Origin: Allacma fusca
Lineage: Eukaryota > Arthropoda > Collembola > Symphypleona > Sminthuridae
Direction: 5' to 3'
NCBI GenBank assembly: GCA_947179485.1
Contig: OX359246.1
Location: forward strand, 30,194,001-30,258,000
DNA length: 64,000 nt
The notes under the pieces are model-generated. The model was not told where the DNA came from. It saw only the letters and a list, made by a program, of their open reading frames with translations, and did no database searches. Both the position numbers and the translations under genes were made by a program. Numbering within the stretch: position 1 is the first letter of the stretch; each line of letters begins with the position of its first letter. Positions 45,332 through 57,728 of the stretch are shown here, one piece after another.

Positions 45332-48300
45332 ATGAGTTTCCCTTCAGAGAGTGGAAGTTTGAACACATCCCTGTTCTCCAGTGACTTGATTCAGCTCATG
45401 TTGAACCTAACGGACTGGCAAAGATCTCAGTTGGAGGGCATGTCGATGGCAGGAACTGAGTGCTTGGTTCGAAGTTGGGACAATCTGTCTACAAACCCCC
45501 TTGAAGGTAAAACCAAACGCTACTTTTTTCCCCACTACTTTTTCTGAATGAAGTAACCTTTTGTCAAAAGATCCGGAAGCTCTCCTTTTATGTCAGATCT
45601 ATTCTAACGACGTACACTCCAGGATATTGACCAAACTATCATTTGTTGTAATTTAACTTTTTGTAATCATATAAAGAGATATCTGTGCGTATGTACTTAC
45701 TTAATTATTTATATCCTGTGCTTGAGAAACTTGTCAATTGTTTTTCACGCGAAAGAACTATATAGTGTGAATGGATTTGGAAATACTAAATTTCAAAAAT
45801 AATCCTATCCTATAGCTGAGCCCCACTTTAGTCAGTTCACATGTGACTGTGAGTAGCCAATTTTGTGGGCATCATTAAATGTAGAGCTTATCGTTTCTTG
45901 ATTACTCGTATAGAAACAAAATGTGTGTCAATGTGCTCAACCCTTTCATCTACAATGTAATTACTATGGGCTGATATACATAATTATGCTGCAAATCAAT
46001 TAATAATTATGTTATTCTACCCAGCGTTTACAATACGTTGAGATTGTATAATTTGCTTTTCATTATAATTTCATGATAATTTGATTATAGTTGGGTGGCT
46101 TAATTTTTGGAAAACATGCTCCTACCAAATCAGCCTAAACGCATGGTGTAATAGTTATTTTATTTATTTATGTAATTATTTTTATTTAATATTTTATTTG
46201 AAAATTCCCGGTATTTTGTTAGAAATTTAGTCCTGAAGTTGAGTTCCTGAAAATTAGTCACATGGCGGGTCGAGAAAAAATAGCAGTATACGAAATGCTG
46301 CATTTAATCAATTTTACAATAGACTCATGTCCCTATATTGTAAGTTAATTCCTCCATTTAGATAAAATGTGCTTATTGGGTGTCCTATAGTTCACATTGG
46401 ACATTACAACTTGTGAAACACCTGTTGCATGATCAGGCAATGCTTAAATAATTAAATTATTTTCGAAACTAATTTTTCAGACTGTGAGCTCAATAAAATA
46501 AACTTATCTATATCCTGAACACATGCATATACGCGTATGCATGTAAGTATGTATCTATACATATTACTCATGGGTGCTCAGAGATATTTTTCTGTTAAAA
46601 TTTGGGCGCATACAGTAAATTTTTCTCAGACATGAAAAGTGTAAAAACAAATTTTAGGGGGCTTGTGAGGAGGACGTATATTATTGATTTACTCGAAACA
46701 TTGTTCCTTAAAACTATTTTTCATTATCATAAGGAATTTGGACTATTAAAATACCCAAAAGCAGAGCATTTTAAAGAAGTGCGCAAATTGGGTATTGCAG
46801 GCCCCTATTATTTTTGATTTGGTGAAACTCTGTAGCCATTTTACATTATTATGGTTTACTACACTGATTGTGAGTTACAAGTTACAACTTATATTGAACT
46901 ACGAGCAACTGGAGAAGATCTTAAAAGAATTTTGAAATTGTTCAAAAGACGTGCGTTTGTATTTTTCTTGGAAATGCTCAAAGTATTCTCCAGTAGTTGT
47001 CACTAATTGTGTGCAGGCTGCCAATCTGAACTTATACGATTACGCCACGCATATGTATCTCTCTCAACATCCAAAGCTCGTACATTCAGGGCAAAGCATT
47101 TGCATCAAATACATAGATTGATACAAAAACATCAACTTTCTCACACTCTATTTTGAAATAAGAACTTGTTGCATCTACTTTTTAGCTGCTATAATTTATT
47201 TCCATGCAAAGTGGATAAGCATGGATGGATAGAACTCAACTTTACATAAAAACAGGGTTGGTTTGGTTTAAACCATGGTTTAAACCAAACGGTTTTTTTA
47301 TAAAAACCAATGGTTTAAACCAAACACCTAAAATTTTAATATTTTCAAACCAAAACGCTTATATTTCGTCGTGCACAAAACTTGTGCAGTTACTGTGATA
47401 TTGTGTAGCCAAACTTTAGTGAAGTAAATAATACTATTAGCTTTTAGTCTTGTACATTTAGAAATTCGGAATCGTTTGTAAAATGAAAAATGCCAAACTT
47501 GTGTTTATGCTGCAAAGTTATCATTAAAATTATATCCAAATTATTAAATATTTAATGCTTTGTGATACTTACTGAGTTTGGGAAATAAGTAAATTTGTTG
47601 AAATTCACATGTTTTTGCATATTAATGAATGTTTTGGATTGAAAATTTGTTTAAACCAAAAAAACCTGGTTTAAACCAAAAAAACCCGGTTTAAACCAAA
47701 AAAACCTGGTTGTTTGGTTTTTTTGAAAAAAACCGAAAAAACCCCCAACCCTGCATAAAAACATTATGAATTTAGTGGTGGATTTTAATACAGTTCCAGG
47801 TAGTGTCCTCATGGGTACGAATAAGTTGGTGCCGTTGCTGTACCCCATAAAATTGTATTCCCGTCAGGTGTTCACATTCCCTGGAATTTAATAAAAATGT
47901 ACATATTTCCGTCCCGGTTTGTGGTCCCTTTCCCAGAATTTGAAAATATTTTGTACACGTTCCCACAGCTTGTATGTATATGTTGCGTATCCGTCACCAC
48001 TAGGAACAGTTACAACAATGAATGCAGGAATAAAGATTTTATTTCAAGCCGTTTCGGGTCCGGGAATAAAATTCCCAAAAGAACCCATAATCAATTGGAA
48101 CGGGAATAACAGAGAGATTTTCATTTTGTGCCACCAGGTGTCTAAAAAAAGTATTGGCCATTTTCAAAAGTGAACAGAATAATTATCTACTACCACAAAT
48201 AAAGTTAATAAGATGCAGTTTACGAATATATATTTATGTACACTAAATCTAACTGTAAGTATACACTCTTGGAAGGATTATCATTAAAATGTTGTCCTTC

Positions 48301-51300
48301 AGTTTTACTTAAATAATGTGATACGTGAAGAAATAACTCCCGCTTGGTGGCAATTTTCAATCTATCGCCTTAATTAAAGTATCCTGTCTCCTTCAGGATG
48401 AATGAACGTATTTTGAAGGGATTAATTTGATTTCCATAGTTACTTCCGTCACAAGTGGAAATATACATACGTACATAGCTCAGAGGAACTTGTCAATTGA
48501 GTCCAAAAATAAAACAGAGAAGTTACATGAAAAAGTTTGATAAAAGAGGAAGAAGAAACACATGCAACTACACTGACGTACATATCTAAGTGTAACACAC
48601 ATAATTATATTGGAATATACAAATATATACATATGTATCAGAGCATCCGAGCTTTTTACAATACAAACTCCACACTTGGAAAAACAGGAGTGGAAATCTT
48701 GATACTCTCTTACAACTAGAGTGTACTAGAGAATTATTGGAAATTAAACGAGACTTACCTGGAAGTTGAAGTTTGATTGTAATTATGTATATTCTCCTGT
48801 TGTCCACGATGTATAAGGAAAAACAGTTCACCATGTGTAGATTCAGTTCCCTTTTTATGGGTGACTAAGTATATTCCATGAAGGGAATCTACACATGGTG
48901 AACTGTTTTTCCTTATACTAAGTGGACAACAGGAGATGTATATAATTACATATAAAATCTATGCAATTCAATTATCAAATGTGGGCATCTCAGAAGATTC
49001 TCATATCGAATTCTTAAATGCATGATGTGAATATGGTCGCAAAGGCCTGAAAAATATTTTGTAAAATGTTTGCTCTTCATAATGTTTCGCTACCGAGTTA
49101 TTAAGTGATTTAATTTTCATCCGCGTTATTATGTTTAACAATTCTGTAACTACAGCCTGATTAAATTGTCTGTAGACTGAAACAATGCACAAGCATTTTA
49201 GTTTTGGCTTAATTTGACAGACCTGCTGCCTCCTGAAAAAAACATCTTCAATCCTCGTTCACACTTAAGTAGTACTGTGTCATAAATATCGTCGTTGAAG
49301 AGGCAAAATGATTTACAAGCTGTACAAAAACCATAGCATGTAGATCATTTTGCCTCTTCAACGACGATATCAGAATTAGCCTCCGTTAAAACTCCTTTAA
49401 AGTGAAGTTTTTACTGTTTTTATCTAGTCCTTCAAAGCGTGTTAGATAGTTTCCCCTTTATTGGTTCAGATAAGGTGTTGCATAGAGAACAATCTTATAA
49501 CAAAAATCCACTAGAATATACTGCACGCTGTTACATCCATGATGTGTGACGTTTGTCCTTTAAGTTATATTCTTCAACGCGGGGTCCCCTTTATAAGAGC
49601 GTCTTTTCTTCACTCATTTTTGTGGGAATTCGTTTGAAGGAATCCTTACACCGTGCCCCACTTTCTTCACTAGATGTATTGAAGTGCTAATGGAACCTCA
49701 TTATAGTCTTTATAGGGCAAAGGAAGTCAGAGAAAATGTTGCTCAATATTCCTCCCTTTCCACATCTCCTTCCCTTGGCTCTTATATTATGGCTGGATTT
49801 TCCCTCCCTATATGTTTATACCCGTCATGTCCACAACTCTCAATCCAGGGACATGTCGAACGTGTTTAGGCATGAAATTGTATCTACTGAGTGTAAAATC
49901 ATCCCAGCTTTACTATACTGTTTTTATTATTTCCACGGTGTTCTTAAATGTTATGAGTTAAAGGGGAGAAAAATGTTGACATGACACCCCTTTTATATTG
50001 GCATAATTAAATCCTCCCAGGATTACATATAGAATTTTATATCTAATGGTAAGATATAATGGCATCTTTAAATACTGGCAGGTATTTTATTCTCCCTTGC
50101 AAAAACCACTATTCCTTAACCACAACTCGTGCATATTGCTAGGACGGAAAGAAGAAAGGTCCTGACAAATTGGCTTGAAGTGCTCAATATAGGGACTAGT
50201 TTATAGTACGAAGTTACGAGACCTAAAGCAAATTCTGAATCAAGGATTATGAACAAGGTAATTATAGATAATTACATTTACTACGCAGGTACATATAATT
50301 ACATAAATGCATGCAGAGGTACATACAAGTGTTTAAGATCAAATGAGTCCCGCTTTACATCAAAGTATGAAAAAATTGATGGGGAAATGTTAACATGACC
50401 ATTCGTATCTACTACATGGTGTAACCTGTACCTTCAACTTTGTTGCAAATTGATTTAATTTTAATTAATGGTTTCCATCATCAAAGGTTGACTATATAAC
50501 TGTCAACTATTGTGTATATTTCCAAGTTGGGAGTAATTATTCAATTCAATTTATTCATCTCAATCGGGTCTCGCTCACAATTGAATTTCGTATTCCATGG
50601 TGGCAGCCTGTTATTCGTGAGTGATTGAGGACCGTTGTGAAGCATGAATTACTTCCAAGAACTTCTTGTAGTTCTGAAGGTTATGAAAGACATTAGATGT
50701 ATGTAATTACATATAATAGGCAAATAAATTTTGCCTGTGATATCCCACAGAAGGAACTAAAATGCAATGTAAACAAGAACTTTCAACTTCTGGACCTTTA
50801 ACGTAAAACGTATCATGCAATACCTAGATAATTACGTTAATAAGGTTTTACAAAATTTTATTCAAAAATCTTTGTTCATTTCAGCCTTCAAAAGTGGGGC
50901 GAGGCTTTTATGGAATGTTCATTATTGTGTGGATAGCTGTGTTTTAAAATACGACATTTAAATCCATTCAAAGCTTTAAAACTATATATGTTATTTAAAC
51001 CCTTGACCTCCTACTACAGCGATCTTTGTATCTGCCCTTACACATGGAAGGGGTATTAATCTTGACTTATTATTATCTATTTAATGGACATTCAGATTTA
51101 CATTGTGGTCCTTCCTGGGACGGGAAATTGTGCTGGCCAGCAACTTGGATCGGAGAAACAGTAAAACGTCCATGCTCGGATTACCTGAATGGCAGCCCAA
51201 CGAGTGAATTTTTCATTTCAACAGGTCCTGCTCACTTATTTCAGTTAATGAGTAATGTCATTCGTAGATATACACATTTGTCACGTTCCTTATTATAATT

Positions 51301-54300
51301 CCAAAGTTGTTTTTACAATAACCATTTGCACTGCACAATACTCCCAGCCAATCACATCCATTAATCTTCCTTGCTTACTTATACAGATTACAGGGAGTGC
51401 TTATGTTTTGAGCTGATTACATTTAAAGAAGGGCAAACACAATTATTTGTCTTAATACTGTTCGAATGCTATTTTATATTAACAGGGTACGCTTCTCGTG
51501 CATGTGATGGGAACGGATCATGGAGCGCTCAGACTAATATTACACAATGTCTCAGATTAGGAAATTTCCCATCAAATGTGAGTCCTTTCGTGAGTTTGTG
51601 CAAGTAAATATGTAATCATGTATGTGTGTGATGATACATGAAGATTCATTTACCTTCTACTTTTCACACTTGAGAAAATTCGATGAGACTGTTCTTAACA
51701 AGATTTATATTCCAGGATATTTAGCTAAACTTGAGGACTCTTAATTGGGCTTAACTGAGCTCTGATGAGAATTCTGATTTCATAACCCAGGGATTAAACC
51801 CCGTCTCTGTAATTTATTATAGATAGCTGAAGGAGATTTGAAGTTAGGATCGGAAATTCAATCGTCAAATATTTGTTTTATAAATTCAAGTCAGTTTTGT
51901 TGCAGGGACACGAAATGATCCGAATGCAATTTCCTCAAACTCGAACTCAAGTTATGTGATGCAACAAGGAAAAAAAACGTTCTCTCATGCATCCTTTCAC
52001 AGCCATTTAAGTAATTATACCTTCTTGTATAGTATAATTTTTATTTCCGAAAGTTTTATTCCCGAAACTTAATTCAAATTTTAAATCGTCTACCTTTTAT
52101 TGTATGATGTGGTACGGATTTCTCAATCTGAAACATTTACCTGTAGGGCAGAAAAATCAAAGGAATCTAAAGTAGTGGAGTTAGTTTAAGATGCATTACT
52201 TTTCTTGGGCTCATATGCTTGGTTTTTGATTAGCAGAAGTGGCCAATTAGTGAGATCATTCGATATGTGCTATTCATTGGATCCATCTTTTCACTTTTCT
52301 TCCTCGGCGTGGCCATTCTCATCTTCTCCTATTTCAAGTAAGAGGTCTCATTAATACAAATTCTCGTTCCCTTTGAGTATAGTTCCTCTTTATCACTTTG
52401 AATTGGCTCTATTTGTATACTCTGATCGTCTTTTCTAGAGAACCTTCTAAATGTTCCATGTTTTCCCCTTACAATCTAAATCAAAAGTTCTACCTGGAAA
52501 AAGTTCTGTACGTCATTACAACCAAGAGATATGAATGACTGGAAATTATTACAGATAGAGGGGATACCTTTGAAAAAATTTTAATCACCCGAAAGATAAC
52601 TGACACAAATTTTAGAGTAATCGCCGAGAAATAATTAATTGGCTCAAAAGTCTCGGAGTCAGAGAAGTCTTTTGTATCTTCCCTGAATCCCTAAGCTGGG
52701 AACGTATAGTAATGATCTGTACTATAGAGAATTAAATCCAATTAAATAAGGTAGGGAACAGAGACAATCAGATTATAGAGGGATCGACAATCTGTCCTCA
52801 GGATTTTTGATGTTAAAGGGAATCAGTTGATGTTTATCAAAAATTCCGTATTTTTATTCCAGCTGCTGTTGAGTAATTAATTTGTAGTTCACTGGAAATT
52901 TACGTAATAATTGTGGGACAACAGGACATCAACTATTAATCTTCAATTTAAAAATATTAAGAGTTTGTAACTCTCAAAGGTTCCTGAGGATTGAGAAGTT
53001 TTGGATGTTTTTCCTACAAAATTTGTTCAAATTACAACTGCCCTGTTTTGCTCCTACTATTCACATGTGAAGTGGCAGCTTTGAGAAAATAATGTGACCA
53101 GCTGTCATTTTCAGTAATTTATACATAAAATATTCATAAAATATAGAGTATAGTCAAACCTCGTAAATTAAAGGATTCACAAGAGACTGTGAGGCTGGAA
53201 ATGTGCTTTCTCTACAGAATTATCCCTTGCAGTCTGAATTTCTAGCGTTCTTCTGAAGGACGTACATATATGCACATTTGCGTCAATACAAATTGGGCAT
53301 TATTTTCTATGGTTCTATTAAGTTTCAAATTATTTTTCCAGGTCCATCCGTTGTGATCGAATTACAATACATATTCATTTTATGGTCTCACTGGCTTTGA
53401 AAAGTCTAGTGTTAGCAATTGTCTCGGAGCCGTACCTTTTCGGGGAGGAATTCCACTACAGGAGAGTGGTAAGTTTGGGATTTTGTGAGTAATTATTTGT
53501 TGTCTGAGTTGCGAAAATATTTGTTCTTAAAGTCAAGCTTGGAAAGTTTTCCCTTATGTGCATTATGGGAGGAGCTATCAACAGCATGACGAATTTTTTT
53601 ATGCACTTGAAAGTTGATTTTGAGAGATTCAAATTTAAGCTTACTTAGGGAAGTATTAAGGATGTTGTTGAATATTCCCTCGGATGCTTCCCGTCAGTTG
53701 TTCAAGTCTCCAGGGAACAATTTCTTCAACTTTTTTTATCAACTTTTCTTTCCCCAGTCTTGAAATCCTTTTTAGCACTGTAGCTGTAATTTTTCCTTTA
53801 CAAATAGGCATATGACACATTGATTCTTATGATTAAGAGACTGTGAATGCGGCCCTGCTTTAGATTGCACTGGCTGCTCCGACATCCCAGTAAAAGGAAT
53901 CCATATAAAGTGCTCCACGACGGAAGGAAACAAAAAAGTCCGTTTGAGCTGGATTTTCATTTTGGAGGATGTCATTGAATTAGAAATAAGAATTTTGTGC
54001 ATTCACCTCTTTAAGTATTCTTCTTGCACAAGTAAACTCTCTGCTACTACTAAAGTAGCACGGGCTTTTAAAAGGGAAGAAATTAACACTACAGGACTAT
54101 GATTCCAGATGGTTTTACCCCAAACTAGAGAGAATTATTTTATAAGGGAGCTCCTCTCAAGTCATATATTTCCTGTATAATGTAAGAAGTAAAACTTATA
54201 CTTTAATTGAGACCCAGCTTGGAAGTTAAAAATTCTGAGGATTTTTACGCTTGAAAAGTGCCCAAAATTCAGTTAGGAATGGTGAGGAGAAATGTATATT

Positions 54301-57019
54301 TTATTATCATTCGTTTAAAGGAATCGTGTTTCTTGTGACTCTCTATGACTCTACATGTAGATACATACAATTATATTTTGTAAAGTTTGGGGTATTTGCA
54401 GTGATAAATATAAGTGGGCTTACAATACGGGAGTTTTGTTAGAAGAGCGAATAAAAAGGATTGGGGGAAAGTTTTAAGTCAGATGAAAGCTCAGATTCTT
54501 TTACTATTACTTCATGTCAAAGTTCAGGCCGGATGTTCTGTTGTTATTCTTCTCACGCATTCCTTCCCATACAATACTTCTCGGACTTTCTCTTCCCAGT
54601 GGCGTATTAGAGTGTGCAGAGTGACCATAATAACATTTGTCCCCCCTCCTTAGCCCACATAAGAGAGTATAACTCATAAAATATTTGATTCCCCCAGTTT
54701 GTAGAAAATTTACTTTTACATTTTCTAAAATTTACTTCATTGACATCGGTCAGTATTTGAGGTCACAGGGTCAAGAAAGAAAGTCGAGAGCAAAGCTTTT
54801 CTCCGAATGTTGATTTGTTCATTTTTTGATTTTTGCTCAAAATATGTTCTAGGAAATATTTTGAGGCTGGCTTGTAAGAAATTTTATGGGCTTTCCAGGG
54901 AGCTATGTGAAAGGTCTCTACGTTGAGAATTGTGGACATGATTTGATAGGACCTGGACTATAAGGCTGGATGAATTAAGCTTCTAAGAGAGTCTTCTACC
55001 AATGTTTTTTTCAGGCGGTCGAGTATTCATAAATTCTTTTCTGGAAACAGTTTTTATAGGAAAATTTGTGGGGATTTATTTGAGGCTAAAATCATCAATC
55101 TGTTTTAACAATTACGGGTTAAGAAGCTAAACGTGTGAGGGGGGATTAACGTAGAATTTTAATTGCTGCAAGGGCTCATCATTTCACGATTGTACTGTGT
55201 GGGTCTAATGAAGCCCATTGTAACGGATTGACGTCATTTCGTCTATTACAGAGAAAGTTTGCTTTCATCTCCGTAACTGTGAAATAGATTTATTGTTACA
55301 CAGTCCAAAAAACCCATTCAATCAGAATGAACTCTTACTATACATGTATTTCCATGGTTAAATAAATAACCATTTTATGTAATATTTATTATAGTGTGTG
55401 GGTGAATTCCAAAAATAAAAACAATGATGGGATACAATTAATTGAAATTAATGTTTTTTAATGAGTCCCATCCACTAATCTATTCCAGGAATGGATTTGC
55501 AAATTTGTCATGGCACTGAACTTGTACACTTATGTCTCCTCAATTAACTGGATGTTTGTGGAAGGGCATTACGTCAATTCAAAACTAACCACAAATGTAT
55601 TCCAGCAAAGCTTCCACATCAAGACCTACTGTTGCTTTTCTTGGGGCAAGTAGATACATCTATCTCTATGCATATAGATGTAATTATATTTGTATGAATT
55701 CCCTGCTTTGAATTCCTTCCGAGGTTTTAATACTTTTTGTTCAACCATAAAATCCCATAAGCTCTCTCAGTCTTACTCTAATCCCCTGTGAAAATATTTA
55801 GGACTTCCTGTAATCATCGTCGGGACTTGGTGCTCTGCATTTGAGTTTCTCCACAGAACAGACCCAGTCTTCTGTTGGAAGGGATACAGCCAATCCCAAC
55901 TCATATGGATCATTGTGGGACCTGTTTTGACTGCTTTGATAGTAATTAGCTAATAAATTTCAAATAAATCCTAATAATTTTATTCACGTTTCTTTCCAAA
56001 GGACATAATTTCTACTTTTATTATATCATCTCTCACTGAAGAGCATCCCATACAATTATACCCCAAATTGACATATTGTAAAGAGAATTTTTGTCTACAG
56101 GCAAATCTAGCATTTCTTGTGAATATCATGAGAGTTCTCCTAACCAAGCTTCAGCTCACAAGCAACTCCACAGACACGGAGCAATTTCGGTACAAAAATC
56201 TTTCATTTCTTTTTTTAAATCTTTATCATGTCTTATGTACATATGAGCGATGGCTGAATGAATGTTATAAGTTACGTGGATGATTAAATCCTACTTTATA
56301 AAATCTATCCCTTCCAATTGTGAAATGTGTATTAATGTACATGACTAATAATTATTCATACCTTCGTTAAATTTTATTGTAATCCCTTGGAACTTCCCTT
56401 GACAGATGGTACTAAATTGTAGTAATAATTATTATAATGTCCCTGTTATGATTTCATTTGGAAATAGGCGGGCGGCCAAAGCCACTCTGATTCTTTTTCC
56501 TCTCCTGGGGGTTAACAATCTGATATTTTTCTTCAATCCAGGGGGTAATGGACAAGTGTATTACATGATGGCAAATGCTATCGTTCAACCTTTACAGGTA
56601 AGAATAATTACTTATCCCTAGACATATGACGTATTTTACAGTAATCCGCTTCCACGCATAAATGTAATAATAACATGTGTTTGTAATATTATCTATGAAT
56701 TTGTCGCTAAGTTAAATTTGATTCTTTCCTCAGGAAACAAAGATTGACATTTCTGGAACAATTTCATTCCACAGAGTCTAAATGCTCTTTTTTGTAATAG
56801 GGGATCCTTGTGTCAGTTCTCTACTGTTTTATCACAACGGACGTCCGAGGAGCTATCAAACGGGAGTACAATCGATTTTCCTCCCAACATAACTTCAGGA
56901 ATAGTTCCACAAGGACTCAGTCCTGTCGGAGTGTTCTGACAGTCAGTTATCACAACGTGGTTAGTGGGACAGTGAAGCCCTCAGGGGCTGGTAATGCCCT
57001 CCGACCTGATGCTATTTAG
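45332..57019 (+). CDS. Family B (secretin-type) neuropeptide GPCR, about 452 aa, 10 exons
   Basis: Exons: 45332-45506, 51096-51224, 51486-51577, 52237-52337, 53342-53468, 55489-55645, 55802-55941, 56101-56189, 56468-56597, 56801-57019 (1,359 bp, one frame). The N-terminal part has N-glycosylation sites and the hormone-receptor Cys pattern with WDGKLCWP, RPC and RACDGNGSW. TM1 and its flank are ILIFSYFK followed by SIRCDRITIHIHF. TM3 has WICKFV...NWMFVEGHYV, the second loop has CWKGYSQSQLIWIIVGP, TM5 has NIMRVLLTKLQ, TM6 has KATLILFPLLGVNNLIFF, and TM7 has QGILVSVLYCFITTDVRGAIKR. It should couple a peptide hormone to G proteins, usually cAMP. TM6-TM7 recall the invertebrate PDF-receptor group, but DH31/DH44 receptors are not excluded. 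No signal peptide is seen; a 5' exon may be missing. The intron after 55645 uses GC. Confidence 0.85.
47253..47753. mobile_element. hAT MITE with TTTAAACCA-array ends
   Basis: 501 bp starting CAGGGTTGG and ending CCAACCCTG, flanked by a perfect 8-bp duplication CATAAAAA (47245-47252 and 47754-47761). Both ends are built of GGTTTAAACC and AAACCAAAAAAACC words. No coding capacity. It lies in intron 1 of the family B GPCR gene. Confidence 0.92.
47801..48130. repeat. Degenerate TTCCC/GGGAA-rich repeat
   Basis: Words TTCCCGTC, CCGTCCCGG, GGAACAG and GGAACGGG cluster here. The left edge, TAGTGTCCTCATGGG, resembles a hAT end. The right end and a target duplication were not found. Similar in style to the sequence at 1146-1317. 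Confidence 0.4.
48793..48936 (+). ncRNA. Candidate long hairpin RNA 1, in a GPCR intron
   Basis: The arms 48811-48844 and 48885-48918 are perfectly complementary over 34 bp (start GTATAAGGAAAAACAG). After a 3x3 internal loop, a further 15 bp pair (48793-48807 with 48922-48936, TCTCCTGTTGTCCAC). The loop is 40 nt. The hairpin lies in intron 1 of the plus-strand GPCR gene and would be transcribed with it. It could be a hairpin-RNA or miRNA-type precursor or a foldback transposon; no target duplication was seen. Confidence 0.5.
49286..49370 (+). ncRNA. Candidate pre-miRNA-like hairpin 2, in a GPCR intron
   Basis: 85 nt. Arms 49286-49312 and 49344-49370 pair perfectly over 27 bp (start ATATCGTCGTTGAAGAGG). 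Another 8 of 10 pairs (TTTACAAGCT against AGCATGTAGA) continue the stem to a loop of about 13 nt. Size and shape fit a pre-miRNA, although the pairing is unusually perfect. The sequence does not recall a conserved miRNA. It lies 0.35 kb after hairpin 1 in the same intron. Confidence 0.5.
54685..54960. repeat. Repeat family B copy 3 followed by an inverse family A fragment
   Basis: 54690-54800 matches family B (CCCCCAGTTTGTAG, TTCATTGACATCGGTCA, TTTGAGGTCAC). 54870-54960 read in reverse matches family A (CCACAATTCTCAACGTAG, CCATAAAATTTCTTAC). Both lie in the GPCR intron between exons 5 and 6. Confidence 0.5.
55646..55651 (+). promoter_or_regulatory. GC-type splice donor in the GPCR gene
   Basis: Exon 6 must end after TCTTGGG, because the next exon resumes the conserved SWG-LP join of TM4 in frame. 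The intron then begins GCAAGT, the favoured form of the rare GC-AG donor. A GT donor five bases later would add residues and break the frame. Confidence 0.6.
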
Positions 57020-57641
57020 ACCCTGTCATTATAAAATCATGTGATTACAAGCTCAATGTATGTAATATAAGCTTGAACCAAAGGTCGGATTCCTGTGATC
57101 TGTCATGGCCCACGTTATACAAAAATCCATAAATATGTGCTTGGCTCAAAGTTTGAACCCCATAGAAGATAATATTTATTGTCTTTGTATATTTACATAT
57201 GCTATGAAAAATCCAGGGGTCCCTGTCTCTTACACATAAGAATATTCTATACAATATAATTATTACATACACATAATTAGATAATTACATATGCTCTAAA
57301 TTTGCAATCAGACTGTGATTGCTTCCTATGACTCTTCTCATCCGGAGTTAATTTATGTAATTACTGCACATGCATGGCTGGAGCTTTAGAGTAGTTGCAA
57401 TTCCCCTTGCCAAAGCCTATTTAATGTCGGGAGCTTATTTAGTTTAGTTTTACATCAAATACTCCTTCCGCTGGAATGGGAAGCAATTTTGGAAGGTTGG
57501 TATTTACATTGGGCAAATATGTCAACTATATTAAATACAGTCTAGCCATAGCCATATCTCTATGTAATTACATATAAGCTCATCCCTAAAAAAACATCCG
57601 CTCATGTCCTGGGTGCACACAAGGGTTATTTCTCTTGTGAG

Positions 57642-57728
<87 letters not shown>

